Both the position numbers and the translations under genes were made by a program. Positions 23,206-31,208 of a stretch of DNA of 35,244 bases are shown here, one piece after another. Source of the stretch: Streptomyces sp. PKU-EA00015 (GTDB lineage Bacteria; Actinomycetota; Actinomycetes; Streptomycetales; Streptomycetaceae); contig NZ_JABZEE010000064.1 in the NCBI RefSeq assembly GCF_013387495.1, positions 1-35,244 on the forward strand, in the 5' to 3' direction. Under the pieces are notes generated by a model. That model was not told the origin of the DNA. It worked only from the letters and a program-made list of their open reading frames with translations, and made no database searches. Within the stretch, counting starts at the first letter, position 1. Each line of letters starts with the position of its first letter.

Positions 23206-24369
23206 TCACCCGAAGAAGCGGTCGTAGAGCGACACCGCGGCTTGGGCGGTCGCCACCCCTGACAGGACGGTCAGGACCGCCACCACGAGGTTCACCCTGC
23301 GGATCCGGCGCGCCTGGTCCTCGGCCAACCGTAAGTCAACCGTCTGCCGGACCGTCGAAAGAAGATCTGCGGCCCGACTCTGGAGGTTGCCCGCCTCCCA
23401 GGCCCTCAACACGGCATCGCGCGTTCTCAGCGCATGATGGTCGTAGCTGAACGTCGGTGTGACCAGCGCCTGGTACTCCGAACGCAGCCGGTGTTCAAGC
23501 TGTGAGAGCCAGCGTGTGTCGGCGCTGTGTCTCGGGTTGCGCAGCACGTCGTCGGCCGCCGTGGCGGTGCGGGCCAGCCGGATGTAGGACACGTCCAGGA
23601 TGAGGAGCAGCAGCGTGAACTTCTCCGCTGCCGCCTTCGGGTCGGGCGTCGCCAGCAGGTTGTAGGCGTAACCCGCGAAGAGGAATTCGTCGCGCCAGGG
23701 CGAGTGGGAGGCGAGCGGCATGGGTGAGTCGGGATAGATCAGCGTCCGCATGCCGTCGGCGAGGCGGGACCTGCCGGGCTCGGGGTGGTCGGTGCTCCCC
23801 GCGTAGGTGAGGTTGAAGTACGGGATGGCGACCGTTTCACCGGCCCCGCAGCGGCGCAGTAGCCGCTGTGCGGGCGGCAGCAGCATGGACCTCAACTCGG
23901 CTGCGAGGGGCTCGCGTCCCTCGCGACCGAGACCGGCGAGTGTCGACTCCCGGTGCCGCGGTTCCCACCCCCCGGGGAGGTGGAGCGTCACGGCGATGGA
24001 GCCGTAGCCGTCGGGGAAGACCATGCCTGTGACATCGACCGTGTCCAGCAGCGACTGGCCGGCCCGGGCGGCGAGCAGGTCCTTGAGGCGGCGCTGGAGT
24101 TCGCCCTTCCACTCGTCACTGCCGACGAAGGTGGTGAGCAGGTCCACGGTCGGCTGCCCGTAGGTGAGCGACCCCTGGAGCAAGGGGCTCAACGAGACCG
24201 GCCTTCGCAGAAGAAAGCCGGCCCCGTCGAGGTCGTCGCCGGACGGGAGGGTGCAGGCCTCCTTCGGCTCCAGCGGGTTCCCTTCCGCGTAGAAAGGCGC
24301 CGTGAAGGTGATGCAGGCGTCACCCGTCAAGTCAACTGGGCGGTTTTCCGGGGAGGTTGGGACGGCCAT
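23206..24369 (-). CDS. Tail-anchored protein of unknown family
   Basis: 387 aa; no family recognised. Residues 1-340 look soluble and mixed alpha/beta with no motif I can name. Notable stretches are WKGELQRRLKDLLAARAG, VFPDGYGSIAVTLHLPGGWEP, and a hydrophobic FTLLLLILDVSYIRLAR near 265. The C-terminal third is charged helix (SQLEHRLRSEYQALV, DLLSTVRQTVDLRLAEDQARR) followed by one transmembrane segment (NLVVAVLTVLSGVATAQAAVSL) and only six to seven further residues, so the body should face the cytoplasm. No signal peptide. ATG 24369 is used; a longer reading would start at 24714 with a basic unconserved-looking leader. It is first in a two-gene unit with the amidotransferase. Confidence 0.7.
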   Translation of the reverse strand: MAVPTSPENRPVDLTGDACITFTAPFYAEGNPLEPKEACTLPSGDDLDGAGFLLRRPVSLSPLLQGSLTYGQPTVDLLTTFVGSDEWKGELQRRLKDLLAARAGQSLLDTVDVTGMVFPDGYGSIAVTLHLPGGWEPRHRESTLAGLGREGREPLAAELRSMLLPPAQRLLRRCGAGETVAIPYFNLTYAGSTDHPEPGRSRLADGMRTLIYPDSPMPLASHSPWRDEFLFAGYAYNLLATPDPKAAAEKFTLLLLILDVSYIRLARTATAADDVLRNPRHSADTRWLSQLEHRLRSEYQALVTPTFSYDHHALRTRDAVLRAWEAGNLQSRAADLLSTVRQTVDLRLAEDQARRIRRVNLVVAVLTVLSGVATAQAAVSLYDRFFG

Positions 24370-25116
24370 GCGCCCATACTGCCCGATGGCGTCAACTGAA
24401 GGTGATCCCGGAGCCCTGGTCGAGGCTGCGTATGGTCGCCGCATGGAGCGGGGCGGCGGCTGAAGCCTCGCCGCCAAGCTGCTCTCCTGGCACGTGCCCC
24501 ACAGGCGGGCGCAGTACGAGTACGGACGGCCGAGCTCACCCACAACCAGGCACAGCGGTCCCACGAAACCCTGCGACGGCCCCCTGCGGATGCGCTCGCG
24601 TCGAGCGGCGGCGACTGCCCCGGCGTCTCGTGCCCGTCGCGGGCCAGGGGTCCACGAGCAGGGAGACCAAGCTGTTCTGCGCCTTGGCCGGCGAGGTGCG
24701 GTTCGAGGACACACACCTGCCGGACGCCGAACGCCCCGCCGCCTACGCCGCGTGCGGCTTCACGACCTGCGCCACGGACAGGCGTCGCTCATGCTCGCGG
24801 CCGGCGTCGCGATGGCCATCGTGTCGAAGCGGCTCGGGCACTCGGAAATCGCGATCACGTCCGACACGTACTCGCCTCTGCTCGGCGGAGTCGGACGGGA
24901 CGGGCAAGGACGGCCAGACGTGCCCTGATGGGTACAGCCTGCAGCCGGCGAAGAACGACCCGACGCCCTCGTGTGCAGGAGCGACGACGCGCCCCCGTCC
25001 GAAGGCCCTTCGGTTCCTTCGTCCCTGGCCTGGATCCGAGCCGACGCCAGTACCCGTGAACGACCGCGCTCCCTCCTGCCACTCAGCGGGAGGGGGCGCA
25101 TTCGTGCGTCTGGGGG
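24370..25116. other. Region with integrase remains and hairpins
   Basis: About 750 bases without an intact gene. It contains the integrase fragment (24640-24928), a hairpin GGCGGCG/CGCCGCC at 24452-24475, and the 15-bp palindrome CCGAAGGCCCTTCGG at 24999-25013, which may end transcripts. The remainder resembles decayed coding sequence. Confidence 0.5.
24640..24928 (+). pseudogene. Tyrosine recombinase/integrase C-terminal remnant
   Basis: From about 24746 the frame gives LHDLRHGQASLMLAAGV, then VSKRLGHSEIAITSDTYSPL. These are the HxxR box, the second His and the catalytic Tyr of phage-type integrases. Only about 60 residues of the catalytic domain remain; the upstream 105 bases (24640-24745) continue in other frames with weak likeness, and the N-terminal SAM-like and first Arg parts are not found. 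The Tyr is intact but the gene is not functional. Its position next to a GntR regulator and within about 3 kb of tRNA-Lys points to an integrative element. The 5' limit is uncertain. Confidence 0.8.
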
Positions 25117-25881
25117 TCAGTCGTCCGGCTGCTCGATGCCAATCTCGTAGGCGATCTCCCACCGCACATCGGCGACCGTGATGTCAGCCGTCTCCACCGG
25201 CCGGCCCTCGCGGTCGTAGTACGTCCGCTCAATCTCCGTGATGAGATCTCCCACGCTGATGCCGAGGAGGTTGGCCTGCTCGTGGGTCGCGCGGGCAGGG
25301 CGCGGAACCTCGACCGCCGTCTCGATCAGGACACCGATCGAGCGCATCCGCTCGACGACACCGGCACCCGCATGCGGGCCCATCTCTGGAAGCACGATCG
25401 GCGTGCCGTCCGTGATGGCCATCGGCTCCCAGGACTCGGACAGTTGGACCGGCTGGCCGTCAGCCAGGAACTCGTACCGGGTCACGACGCACAGGTCGCC
25501 CGGTTCGATCGCGAGACGCTCGGCGATGTGCTCGGGTGCAGGAGTACGAGCCAGGGACCTGGACTCCCATGTACCGGCTCGGCCCTGCTCCTTCATGTCT
25601 GCCCGGAACGGGCTGCCGCCGCGTCGCTCGCGGTGCCGGGAGCGCACCATCCGCAGACGCTCCCGTGGCCGGCGGACGTAGGTACCGGATCCGGCGCGGC
25701 CTTCGAGGAGGCCCTCGATGATGAGGCGCTCCATGGCGCGCTGCGCTACTGACTGGCCGACGCCGTACTCCTCGGCGAAGCGGGCCCGGGACGGGAGCTT
25801 TTCCCCGATGGCCCATTCGCCTGCCTTGATGCGGGCGCGCAGAGCGTCGGCCACCTGGAGGTAAGGCGTTTCGCGTGGCAT
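25117..25881 (-). CDS. GntR family regulator with UTRA domain (KorSA-like)
   Basis: 254-aa regulator. The N-terminal winged helix is typical: YLQVADALRARIKAGEWAIG, then FAEEYGVGQSVAQRAMERL, and wing EGRAGSGTYV. A UTRA ligand domain (about 95-245) contains VTRYEFLADGQPVQLSESWEP and ITEIERTYYDREGRPVE. HutC/UTRA regulators of this type (KorSA) control excision and transfer of actinobacterial integrative elements such as pSAM2, which fits the adjacent integrase remnant. A metabolic role cannot be excluded. ATG 25881 has GGAG eight bases upstream. It is divergent from the small genes beginning at 25993, and the 111-base gap contains TTGACA at 25914-25919. Confidence 0.88.
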   Translation of the reverse strand: MPRETPYLQVADALRARIKAGEWAIGEKLPSRARFAEEYGVGQSVAQRAMERLIIEGLLEGRAGSGTYVRRPRERLRMVRSRHRERRGGSPFRADMKEQGRAGTWESRSLARTPAPEHIAERLAIEPGDLCVVTRYEFLADGQPVQLSESWEPMAITDGTPIVLPEMGPHAGAGVVERMRSIGVLIETAVEVPRPARATHEQANLLGISVGDLITEIERTYYDREGRPVETADITVADVRWEIAYEIGIEQPDD

Positions 25882-25992
25882 ATGCGCAACTCCGGGGGAT
25901 CGTGCAGTCGACATTGACAAAGCTAACCCATCAGGTCGAAGCTGAATACTCAGCATCACGAAAAGTGACCGGATGATCACCAGGGGAGAGCT

Positions 25993-26238
25993 GTGTCCAC
26001 TGTGCCTCCACATGCCGTCGCCCTCGCGGGCATGCTCGCCGCCGCAACCAGCAGCGAACCGCGCATCACGGAGACACCGAACGCAATCCGCATCGAGGTC
26101 AACCTCCCCCAGGAGCTCAGTCACGTCACCCGCTCGACCATCCTCACCAGCCTCGGCGCCGCCGACCGGTACGGCCACGACCGCACCGACGGCGGCGACA
26201 GCGTATGGGCTGAGATCGACCGAAGGGACCGACCGTGA
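25993..26238 (+). CDS. Small conserved-type protein, unknown function
   Basis: 81 aa, GTG start preceded by GGGGAG. The sequence is soluble: an Ala-rich N-terminus, then a probable strand (NAIRIEVNLPQE) and a helix (THVTRSTILTSLGAADRYG-like), ending with a charged tail. No family recognised. The short C-terminus (DGGDSVWAEID) may fold as one more strand, giving a small alpha/beta unit. It is divergent from the GntR regulator and its stop overlaps the next start by four bases (GTGA), so the two are translationally coupled. Probably part of the regulator's target operon. Confidence 0.65.
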   Translation: MSTVPPHAVALAGMLAAATSSEPRITETPNAIRIEVNLPQELSHVTRSTILTSLGAADRYGHDRTDGGDSVWAEIDRRDRP

Positions 26239-26360
26239 CCTGCGCCCGCTGTCACCACGCAATCCTCCCCGGCGAGGAATACGAGGTCGTCGACAAGCCG
26301 TCAGGTTCCGGCTGTGGTACCACGCTCCACCTCCACCGAGCCTGTCCCACCCGCCGCTGA
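26235..26360 (+). CDS. 41-aa zinc-ribbon-like microprotein
   Basis: A 41-residue frame starting GTG at 26235. The first residues are MTCARCHHAILPGEEYEVV and the end is GCGTTLHLHRACPTRR, giving CxxC, a further Cys and HxHxxxC, enough for one zinc site. It overlaps the previous gene by GTGA. The regular spacing of Cys/His pairs, the coupled start, and the position in the operon support it despite its size. Function unknown; a role in binding a partner or nucleic acid is a guess. Confidence 0.65.
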   Translation: MTCARCHHAILPGEEYEVVDKPSGSGCGTTLHLHRACPTRR

Positions 26361-26476
26361 CCGCGGCGCTCAGGCTCCCGTCCGCGCTGGTGCACCCGTC
26401 GCAGCGCGGACGGGCCCAACCCCACCAGGGGACCGTCCACACAGGAGGAAACACGACCATCGCGTTAGACCGTCCC

Positions 26477-26914
26477 GTGCGCACCACCGACCCCGCCACC
26501 CTCGTCCCGGCCGACACGATGCAGCGGCTCACCGCCCGCATCATCGCCGATCACCCCGACATCACCCCCTCCTTCGCCCGGCGCATCGTCGCCCAAGCGG
26601 CCGCGTTCCTCGCCGCCAGCGCCAAGCGCCCGGGACAGGAGCTGTCGCCGAGCAAGCTCGTGGACATCGGCTGGCACACGTGGATCCTCCACACCGTCGA
26701 CTACGCCCTGTTCTGCCAGAAGGTCGTCGGGCGGTTCGTCCATCACGTCCCCACCGACGAGAACGAACAGCCGCGGGGCGGCGCGGCGGCGGCGCGTGAG
26801 CGCACCGTAAGCGCGATCCAGGCCGGGTACACGGTCGACGCCGAACTCTGGCGCTCGGCCGCCGACTGCAACCAGTGCCACGCCGGATGCCACGACAGTC
26901 CGAAGAGCGGCTGA
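26477..26914 (+). CDS. GRDP-like (glycine-rich-domain-like) protein, uncertain start
   Basis: 145 aa from GTG 26477. The core WHTWILHTVDYALFCQKVVG and FVHHVPTD matches the GRDP-like family (WHxHxxxTxxYxxFCxxxxGRFxHH). Two near-terminal cysteines appear as CNQCHAGCHD. Upstream the frame stays open; an ideal AGGAGG (26443-26448) sits four bases before an ACG at 26453 where an ATG would be expected, so the original start may have been lost by an ATG-to-ACG change. A start there would include a TTA codon (26464), the rare bldA-dependent codon. Function is not known. It lies in the same-direction cluster as the methyltransferase. Confidence 0.65.
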   Translation: MRTTDPATLVPADTMQRLTARIIADHPDITPSFARRIVAQAAAFLAASAKRPGQELSPSKLVDIGWHTWILHTVDYALFCQKVVGRFVHHVPTDENEQPRGGAAAARERTVSAIQAGYTVDAELWRSAADCNQCHAGCHDSPKSG

Positions 26915-26993
26915 CAGACCCGCACCACCTGTACGACACTCCAGCCGTCCGGCGTCACCAGCCGGGCGGCTGGCCCTACGAGCGGAGCAGGCA

Positions 26994-27662
26994 GTGACAG
27001 ACACGGCGTTCGCCTGGGATACCTACGCGCGGCAGAAGCCCGAACGCCGCCTCGTCAACGCCGCCGGTGAGACCACCTGGTTCAACTGGACCCAGTACCC
27101 CGACCACGGACCCGGCACGGAACTCCTCGGCATCAAGCCCGGCGCCGCCGTCCTGGACCTCGGCTGCGGCAAGGGGGGCAACCTCGCACACGTGGCCGCG
27201 CTCTGCGCCCGTGCCGTCGGTGTCGACGTATCCCTCGCCCAGCTGGAGGCCGCCGAGGCACGCTGGTCCGACGCCGGCCTGGTGCTGCACCGCACGGACG
27301 CCGTCCGGTTCCTTGAGCAGACGGGCGAGCACTTCGACGCCATCTACTCGGTGTACGGCGCGATCTGGTTCACCGACCCCGAGCAGCTGCTGCCCGTCAT
27401 CCGGAAACGGCTCAAGCCCGGCGGTGTCCTCGCGTTCTCCCAGCGGCCCGCCGTCGACGGCTGCTACGGCTGCCAGGCCTCGTACCTCAACCGCTCCGAG
27501 GACGAGGACCCGCTCGTCGTGAAGCGCTGGGACTACGAGCCCGAGCGCTGGGAGGAGATCCTTCGCGAGCACGGATTCGAGTCACCCGCCGCGAGCGTCC
27601 TGCCTGCCCCTCCCGGGCCACGGAAGATCGGCACCCTGATGGTCCGCGCCCGCGCGGTGTAG
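26994..27662 (+). CDS. Class I SAM-dependent methyltransferase
   Basis: 222-aa methyltransferase. Motif I is AVLDLGCGKGGNLAHVA, motif II VGVDVSLAQLEAAEARW, and post-motif segments YSVYGAIWFTDPEQLL and RLKPGGVLAFSQRP complete the Rossmann-type fold. No transmembrane part. The substrate is unknown. The start is GTG 26994 with GGAG six bases upstream. It closes the rightward cluster begun at 25993 and is followed by a strong terminator, so the cluster is probably one transcript under control of the divergent GntR regulator. Confidence 0.88.
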   Translation: MTDTAFAWDTYARQKPERRLVNAAGETTWFNWTQYPDHGPGTELLGIKPGAAVLDLGCGKGGNLAHVAALCARAVGVDVSLAQLEAAEARWSDAGLVLHRTDAVRFLEQTGEHFDAIYSVYGAIWFTDPEQLLPVIRKRLKPGGVLAFSQRPAVDGCYGCQASYLNRSEDEDPLVVKRWDYEPERWEEILREHGFESPAASVLPAPPGPRKIGTLMVRARAV

Positions 27663-27676
27663 CGACACCCTGCCCG

Positions 27677-27715
27677 CCCCGGCCGGCCTGCGCCCCCCGT
27701 CGCAGCCGGCCGGGG
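27677..27715 (+). terminator. Terminator of the methyltransferase operon
   Basis: CCCCGGCCGGC (27677-27687) pairs with GCCGGCCGGGG (27705-27715), with inner TGCG/CGCA pairing, and CTTCTTCGTTTCTT follows. This is a good intrinsic terminator on the plus strand. Confidence 0.85.
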
Positions 27716-27793
27716 CTTCTTCGTTTCTTGATCCTTTGCGCTTCGGCTGAGCACTGGCTGAGCATGCGCCCGGAATGTCCACAGGAACGACCA

Positions 27794-27828
27794 CAGCCCC
27801 AGGCAGGAAGGCTCCTGACCTGGGGCTG
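27794..27828 (-). terminator. Terminator of tRNA-Lys
   Basis: CAGCCCCAGG (27794-27803) and CCTGGGGCTG (27819-27828) form a perfect 10-bp stem with a second CAGGA/TCCTG stem inside. It lies directly downstream of tRNA-Lys on the minus strand. Confidence 0.8.
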
Positions 27829-27830
27829 AG

Positions 27831-27906
27831 TGGTAGGCCGTGTGGGACTCGAACCCACAACCAACGGATTAAAAGTCCGCTGCTCTGCCAATTGAGCTAA
27901 CGGCCC
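27831..27906 (-). tRNA. tRNA-Lys (TTT), CCA encoded
   Basis: 76-base cloverleaf read leftward. The anticodon loop CTTTTAA gives TTT between GGACT-side and AATCC-side stem halves; the TPsiC arm has GGTTCGAGTCC. The 5' end is GGGCCGT and the 3' acceptor ends ACGGCCT-A-CCA, with a G:U first pair. Encoded CCA is not universal in Streptomyces tRNAs. Its 3' end faces the integrase-remnant region, the orientation expected for an element inserted at this tRNA. Confidence 0.95.
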
Positions 27907-27976
27907 TCGGCACGACACCCCTGAGCATAACCAAAGAGATCCCCGGAACCGATCGGGTATCCCGTCACGGTCCCGG

Positions 27977-28012
27977 CCCGTCGGGGCCCGGTGCTCACCG
28001 GGCCCCGACGGG
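27977..28012 (-). terminator. Terminator of the first FG-GAP gene
   Basis: Two perfect 17-base arms (27977-27993 and 27996-28012) lie just past the stop at 28019 on the minus strand. Confidence 0.85.
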
Positions 28013-28017
28013 AGCAC

Positions 28018-28147
28018 GTCAGTACAGGCCCTTGAAGCCCGCCCAGCCGCTGTTGCCGATCTGCACCCGGGCCGCGAGCGTGCCGCTCCCGGTCCCGCTG
28101 AAGCGGAACAGCTTCCCGTCGCTCGTACGGGCCACGACATCCGGCTT
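28018..28147. repeat. 130-base identical copy shared with 31209-31338
   Basis: The 3' end of FG-GAP paralogue 1, including the stop, is identical over 130 bases to 31209-31338. Further inside, identical blocks alternate with diverged ones. Confidence 0.88.
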
Positions 28148-31078
28148 CCCGTCGCCCGTGATGTCCCCGATGCCGACGACGGAGGCGTACGCGCCCCAGC
28201 CACTCGCCAACTTCACGCGGGTGGTGACACCGCCGGTCGCCGTGCCGTAGTACCGCCAGAGGACCCCAGCCTTGTCGACACCCAGCAGATCACCACGGCC
28301 GTCGCCGTTCAGGTCACCCGCGCCGGTGATCTTCGTGTACGTCTTCCAGTTCGTGCCGATCTTCACCCGGCCCTTGAACCGGTGATCCGCCGTGCCCGCG
28401 TAGAAGTACATGTCACCTGTCGTCGTCTGACGCGCGATCAGGTCCTGGCGTCCGTCACCGTCGATGTCACCGGGCGAGGTCACCACGTCGTACTGACCCC
28501 AGCCCGTACCGACCGACGTGTACGGCGAGGAGGCGGAGACGATCTTGCCGCAGCCCGGCCGGTAGGACCGCAGTTCGTTGCCGAGGCGGACGAGCACGTC
28601 GTTGCAACGGTCACCGTTCACATCGCCCGACGGCACAAGCACCGCGGTCGTCGCGAACTTCGCCCCCGTACCCGCGATCCGCGACGACACCCCGCCCGTG
28701 CCCGTGCCCTTGTACAGCGACACCATACCCGTCGAGTCCATCACCAGCAGGTCACCGAAGCCGTCGTCCCCGACCAGGTCACGCCGTACCGGCGAAGCGC
28801 CCGTGACCGACACCGTGCCGGAGACGTTCACGTCCGCGCCCTGGCCGTCGGCCGGCTTCGCCGTCAGCGTCCAGGTGTGAGCGCCGTTCGCGACCAGCTC
28901 TCCGGCCGCGTCCCTGCCGTCCCACGAGGGGCTCACCAGGCCGCGCGCCTTGCCGCCCGAGAGCGTGCGCACCACAGCGCCGGTCGCCTTGTTCCTCAGC
29001 GTCAGCGTCCAGGACGCGGCCGGCTTCGACAGCCACCAACGGGGTCGCCAGACACTGCTGTTGAGGTTGACGGAGGCGGAGGCGGCGGAGTCCGCCACGG
29101 TGATCGCGGACGTGGCGACGCCGCTGCCCACCAGGTGGATCGCGCCCTTGCCGTCGGCCCAGGCGATGGTGTTCGTCGCCGGGTCGATGTCCCACGCCGC
29201 ATCGATGGCGTTCAGGTCGGCGTCGATCTCGTGGACCGTGCCGCCGTCGCGCAGGTCCTTCACCTTGAGCTTGCCGTCCTGCGGGTAGGCGACGAAGCCG
29301 TCGCCGAGCTTGGCGCGGTCGCCGTAGCCGATCCCCAACTCGGTGACGGCGCCCGTCCCCAGGTCCAGCAGGCCCTCGTCGTCCCGCGACCCGGAGCAGA
29401 TCCAGTGCAGCCAGCGGCCGACCGACTCGGCGCCCTCGACGAAGCAGCCCGAGAGGTAGAGCTCCTTCACGCGTTCGCCGGTCCTGACGTCGTAGCCCAC
29501 GATCGTGCCGTGGCCCTCGCCGTGCGCCCACAGTGTCGTCCCCGACAGGGACCTCGGCTGGACGGGGAGCTTCCGGACCACCTGGCCGGTGTCGGTGTCC
29601 ACGATCCGGGTCTCCGGTGAGCCGTCGGACAGCATCGCGTACGCGACGGTCCAGCGGCCCCAGCTGCCGATCATGCCCTGCGAACGCGTGCCGACGTCGA
29701 ACTTCGTGCCGGGCAGCTGCCGGCCCTCGTCCAGCCGGTGGATCGGCACGACGACCTCACTCGGGCCGGTGCCCAGCGGGCCGCCGTAGACGATGCGGCC
29801 GTCGCCGGTCTCGTCGACCCTCGGGCAGATGATGAGGGAGCACCGGTCGGGCAGCGGCGGCAGCCAGCCGCGGTCCTGGCGCTCGCCGTGGACCAACGTG
29901 CCGCCCCCGGGCTCCGCCGTGCGCGTGTACATGCCGGTCCGGCCGACGGCCGCGACGCTCTCCAGGCTGGTCAGCCGGCCCTGGTGGTACGACAGCCGGT
30001 TCACCGTGTTGGGCACCGTCCGCGTCGCGACGCGTGTGTCGCGCGTGGCCACGGCCCGCCCGCTGCCGTCCGCCTGGATCAGCTGGACGCCCCACTCGGA
30101 GAGGCTCGGTCCGCCGTGCACCAGCAGACCGCCGCTCGGGGTCGCGGTCGCGAGGTCCTTCGTGCGGGCCAGGACAGTGCGGGCCGGCGAGCCGTCCAGC
30201 GGCTCGGCGTCGACGCGCCAGGTGGGCATGTCCATGGTGCCGACTCCGAGCGCCGCGTCGTGCCGGGCGACGATCAGCTCGCTGCCCACCAGGCCCAGGA
30301 GCCGGCTGTCCGGGTCGCGGGTGAGCGGCCGTGCGAGCTCGGGCTGCGTCAGGTTGTCGCGCCGGAAAACGGACACCTTGTCGTAGCCGCGGACCAGCAG
30401 CCGGTCCGGCGTCAGGGCCATCTCGCCGACGGTCGTCGACGTGTCCACGCCGACGGGGAACGCGCGCTGCTGCGTCACGTCCAGCCAGAAGTACTGGCCG
30501 CTCCAGCCGAGCACCGCCCCGTCGGCGTCACCGACGCCGAGACCGTGCGCGCCGTTGCCCTCGGGCAGCCCCTCGACGAGCCGGTCACGCAGCTGCCCGG
30601 TCTGCATGTCGAGCACATGGAAGCGGGTCTCGGACGCCGACCCGGTCCGGGTCAGGACGTTCCAGCCGAGCGCTCTCATGTAGGTGTGCCCGGCCGGCAG
30701 CTGTACGGTCACGGTCTGGTCCGTGACCATGTCGCGCAGGTCGACGGTGCCCGCCGACTGCTGGTGGCGCGCGACCACGTCGGAGCCGCTGCCCCACTCG
30801 TACGACGGCCAGGGATTCGCCGCCGGGTCGATCTCGACGTCCTCGGCACCCCCGTACGAGCGCCAGATCGCGCCCCGCCCCTGCTCGATGCGCAGATATC
30901 CATGCGGGCCCGCGTTCACCACATAGCTGTGGGCGGGAACCTGGCTGGTCACCCCGGGGATGACCACCTCGGCAGTCGGCTGTGCCTGCGCGGCGGGGGA
31001 GGCCGGGCCGATGGCCACGGCGGCTCCCAGCACGACTGCGGCGGCGACGAAGCCGCCCAGGGGTCTCTTGCCGTACAC
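28019..31078 (-). CDS. Secreted FG-GAP/VCBS repeat protein, paralogue 1
   Basis: 1019-aa exported protein. GTG 31078 has AAGGAG four bases upstream. The leader KRPLGGFVAAAVVLGAAVA ends near PAAQA-QP. Residues about 40-650 are beta-rich, probably a propeller-like repeat domain (LRIEQGRGAIWRSYGG; RFHVLDMQTGQLRDRL). A FlgD-type Ig segment (about 680-770: WTLTLRNKATGAVVRTLSGG, VSPSWDGRDAAGELVANG) precedes FG-GAP repeats with acidic loops DVNGDRCND, DIDGDGRQD, DLNGDGRGD and DITGDGKPD that bind calcium in related proteins. Likely surface-attached or secreted; ligand unknown. Its neighbour at 31210-34296 is a clear paralogue. GTG 31105 would place a perfect hairpin inside the coding sequence and is rejected. 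Confidence 0.87.
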   Translation of the reverse strand: MYGKRPLGGFVAAAVVLGAAVAIGPASPAAQAQPTAEVVIPGVTSQVPAHSYVVNAGPHGYLRIEQGRGAIWRSYGGAEDVEIDPAANPWPSYEWGSGSDVVARHQQSAGTVDLRDMVTDQTVTVQLPAGHTYMRALGWNVLTRTGSASETRFHVLDMQTGQLRDRLVEGLPEGNGAHGLGVGDADGAVLGWSGQYFWLDVTQQRAFPVGVDTSTTVGEMALTPDRLLVRGYDKVSVFRRDNLTQPELARPLTRDPDSRLLGLVGSELIVARHDAALGVGTMDMPTWRVDAEPLDGSPARTVLARTKDLATATPSGGLLVHGGPSLSEWGVQLIQADGSGRAVATRDTRVATRTVPNTVNRLSYHQGRLTSLESVAAVGRTGMYTRTAEPGGGTLVHGERQDRGWLPPLPDRCSLIICPRVDETGDGRIVYGGPLGTGPSEVVVPIHRLDEGRQLPGTKFDVGTRSQGMIGSWGRWTVAYAMLSDGSPETRIVDTDTGQVVRKLPVQPRSLSGTTLWAHGEGHGTIVGYDVRTGERVKELYLSGCFVEGAESVGRWLHWICSGSRDDEGLLDLGTGAVTELGIGYGDRAKLGDGFVAYPQDGKLKVKDLRDGGTVHEIDADLNAIDAAWDIDPATNTIAWADGKGAIHLVGSGVATSAITVADSAASASVNLNSSVWRPRWWLSKPAASWTLTLRNKATGAVVRTLSGGKARGLVSPSWDGRDAAGELVANGAHTWTLTAKPADGQGADVNVSGTVSVTGASPVRRDLVGDDGFGDLLVMDSTGMVSLYKGTGTGGVSSRIAGTGAKFATTAVLVPSGDVNGDRCNDVLVRLGNELRSYRPGCGKIVSASSPYTSVGTGWGQYDVVTSPGDIDGDGRQDLIARQTTTGDMYFYAGTADHRFKGRVKIGTNWKTYTKITGAGDLNGDGRGDLLGVDKAGVLWRYYGTATGGVTTRVKLASGWGAYASVVGIGDITGDGKPDVVARTSDGKLFRFSGTGSGTLAARVQIGNSGWAGFKGLY

Positions 31079-31101
31079 ATATCTCCTTGTCGGAACAGGA
31101 A

Positions 31102-31123
31102 GCACTCCCCGGCTGGGGAGTGC
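31102..31123 (-). promoter_or_regulatory. Leader hairpin before paralogue 1
   Basis: GCACTCCCC and GGGGAGTGC form a perfect 9-bp stem with loop GGCT, ending about 24 bases before GTG 31078. It may limit read-through from the upstream paralogue or act as an attenuator. Confidence 0.5.
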
Positions 31124-31126
31124 GGC

Positions 31127-31164
31127 CGCGGCAGCCTTCCGGCGATGGCCTGAAGGCTGCCGCG
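31127..31164 (-). terminator. Second terminator-like hairpin after paralogue 2
   Basis: CGCGGCAGCCTTC (31127-31139) and GAAGGCTGCCGCG (31152-31164) form a perfect 13-bp stem with a 12-base loop. With the hairpin at 31188-31206 it separates the two paralogues. Confidence 0.75.
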
Positions 31165-31187
31165 AGCGGGGTCATTGCGGTAGGTGT

Positions 31188-31206
31188 GCGCCTCGGTACG
31201 AGGCGC
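31188..31206 (-). terminator. Hairpin just after paralogue 2 stop codon
   Basis: GCGCCTCG and CGAGGCGC form a perfect 8-bp stem with loop GTA, three bases past the stop at 31210 on the minus strand. Confidence 0.65.
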
Positions 31207-31208
31207 TG

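Noticed and set aside
25914..25919. TTGACA as the -35 box of the 25993 gene.
   Set aside because: No -10 box is found 16-19 bases downstream on the plus strand, so I do not call a promoter.
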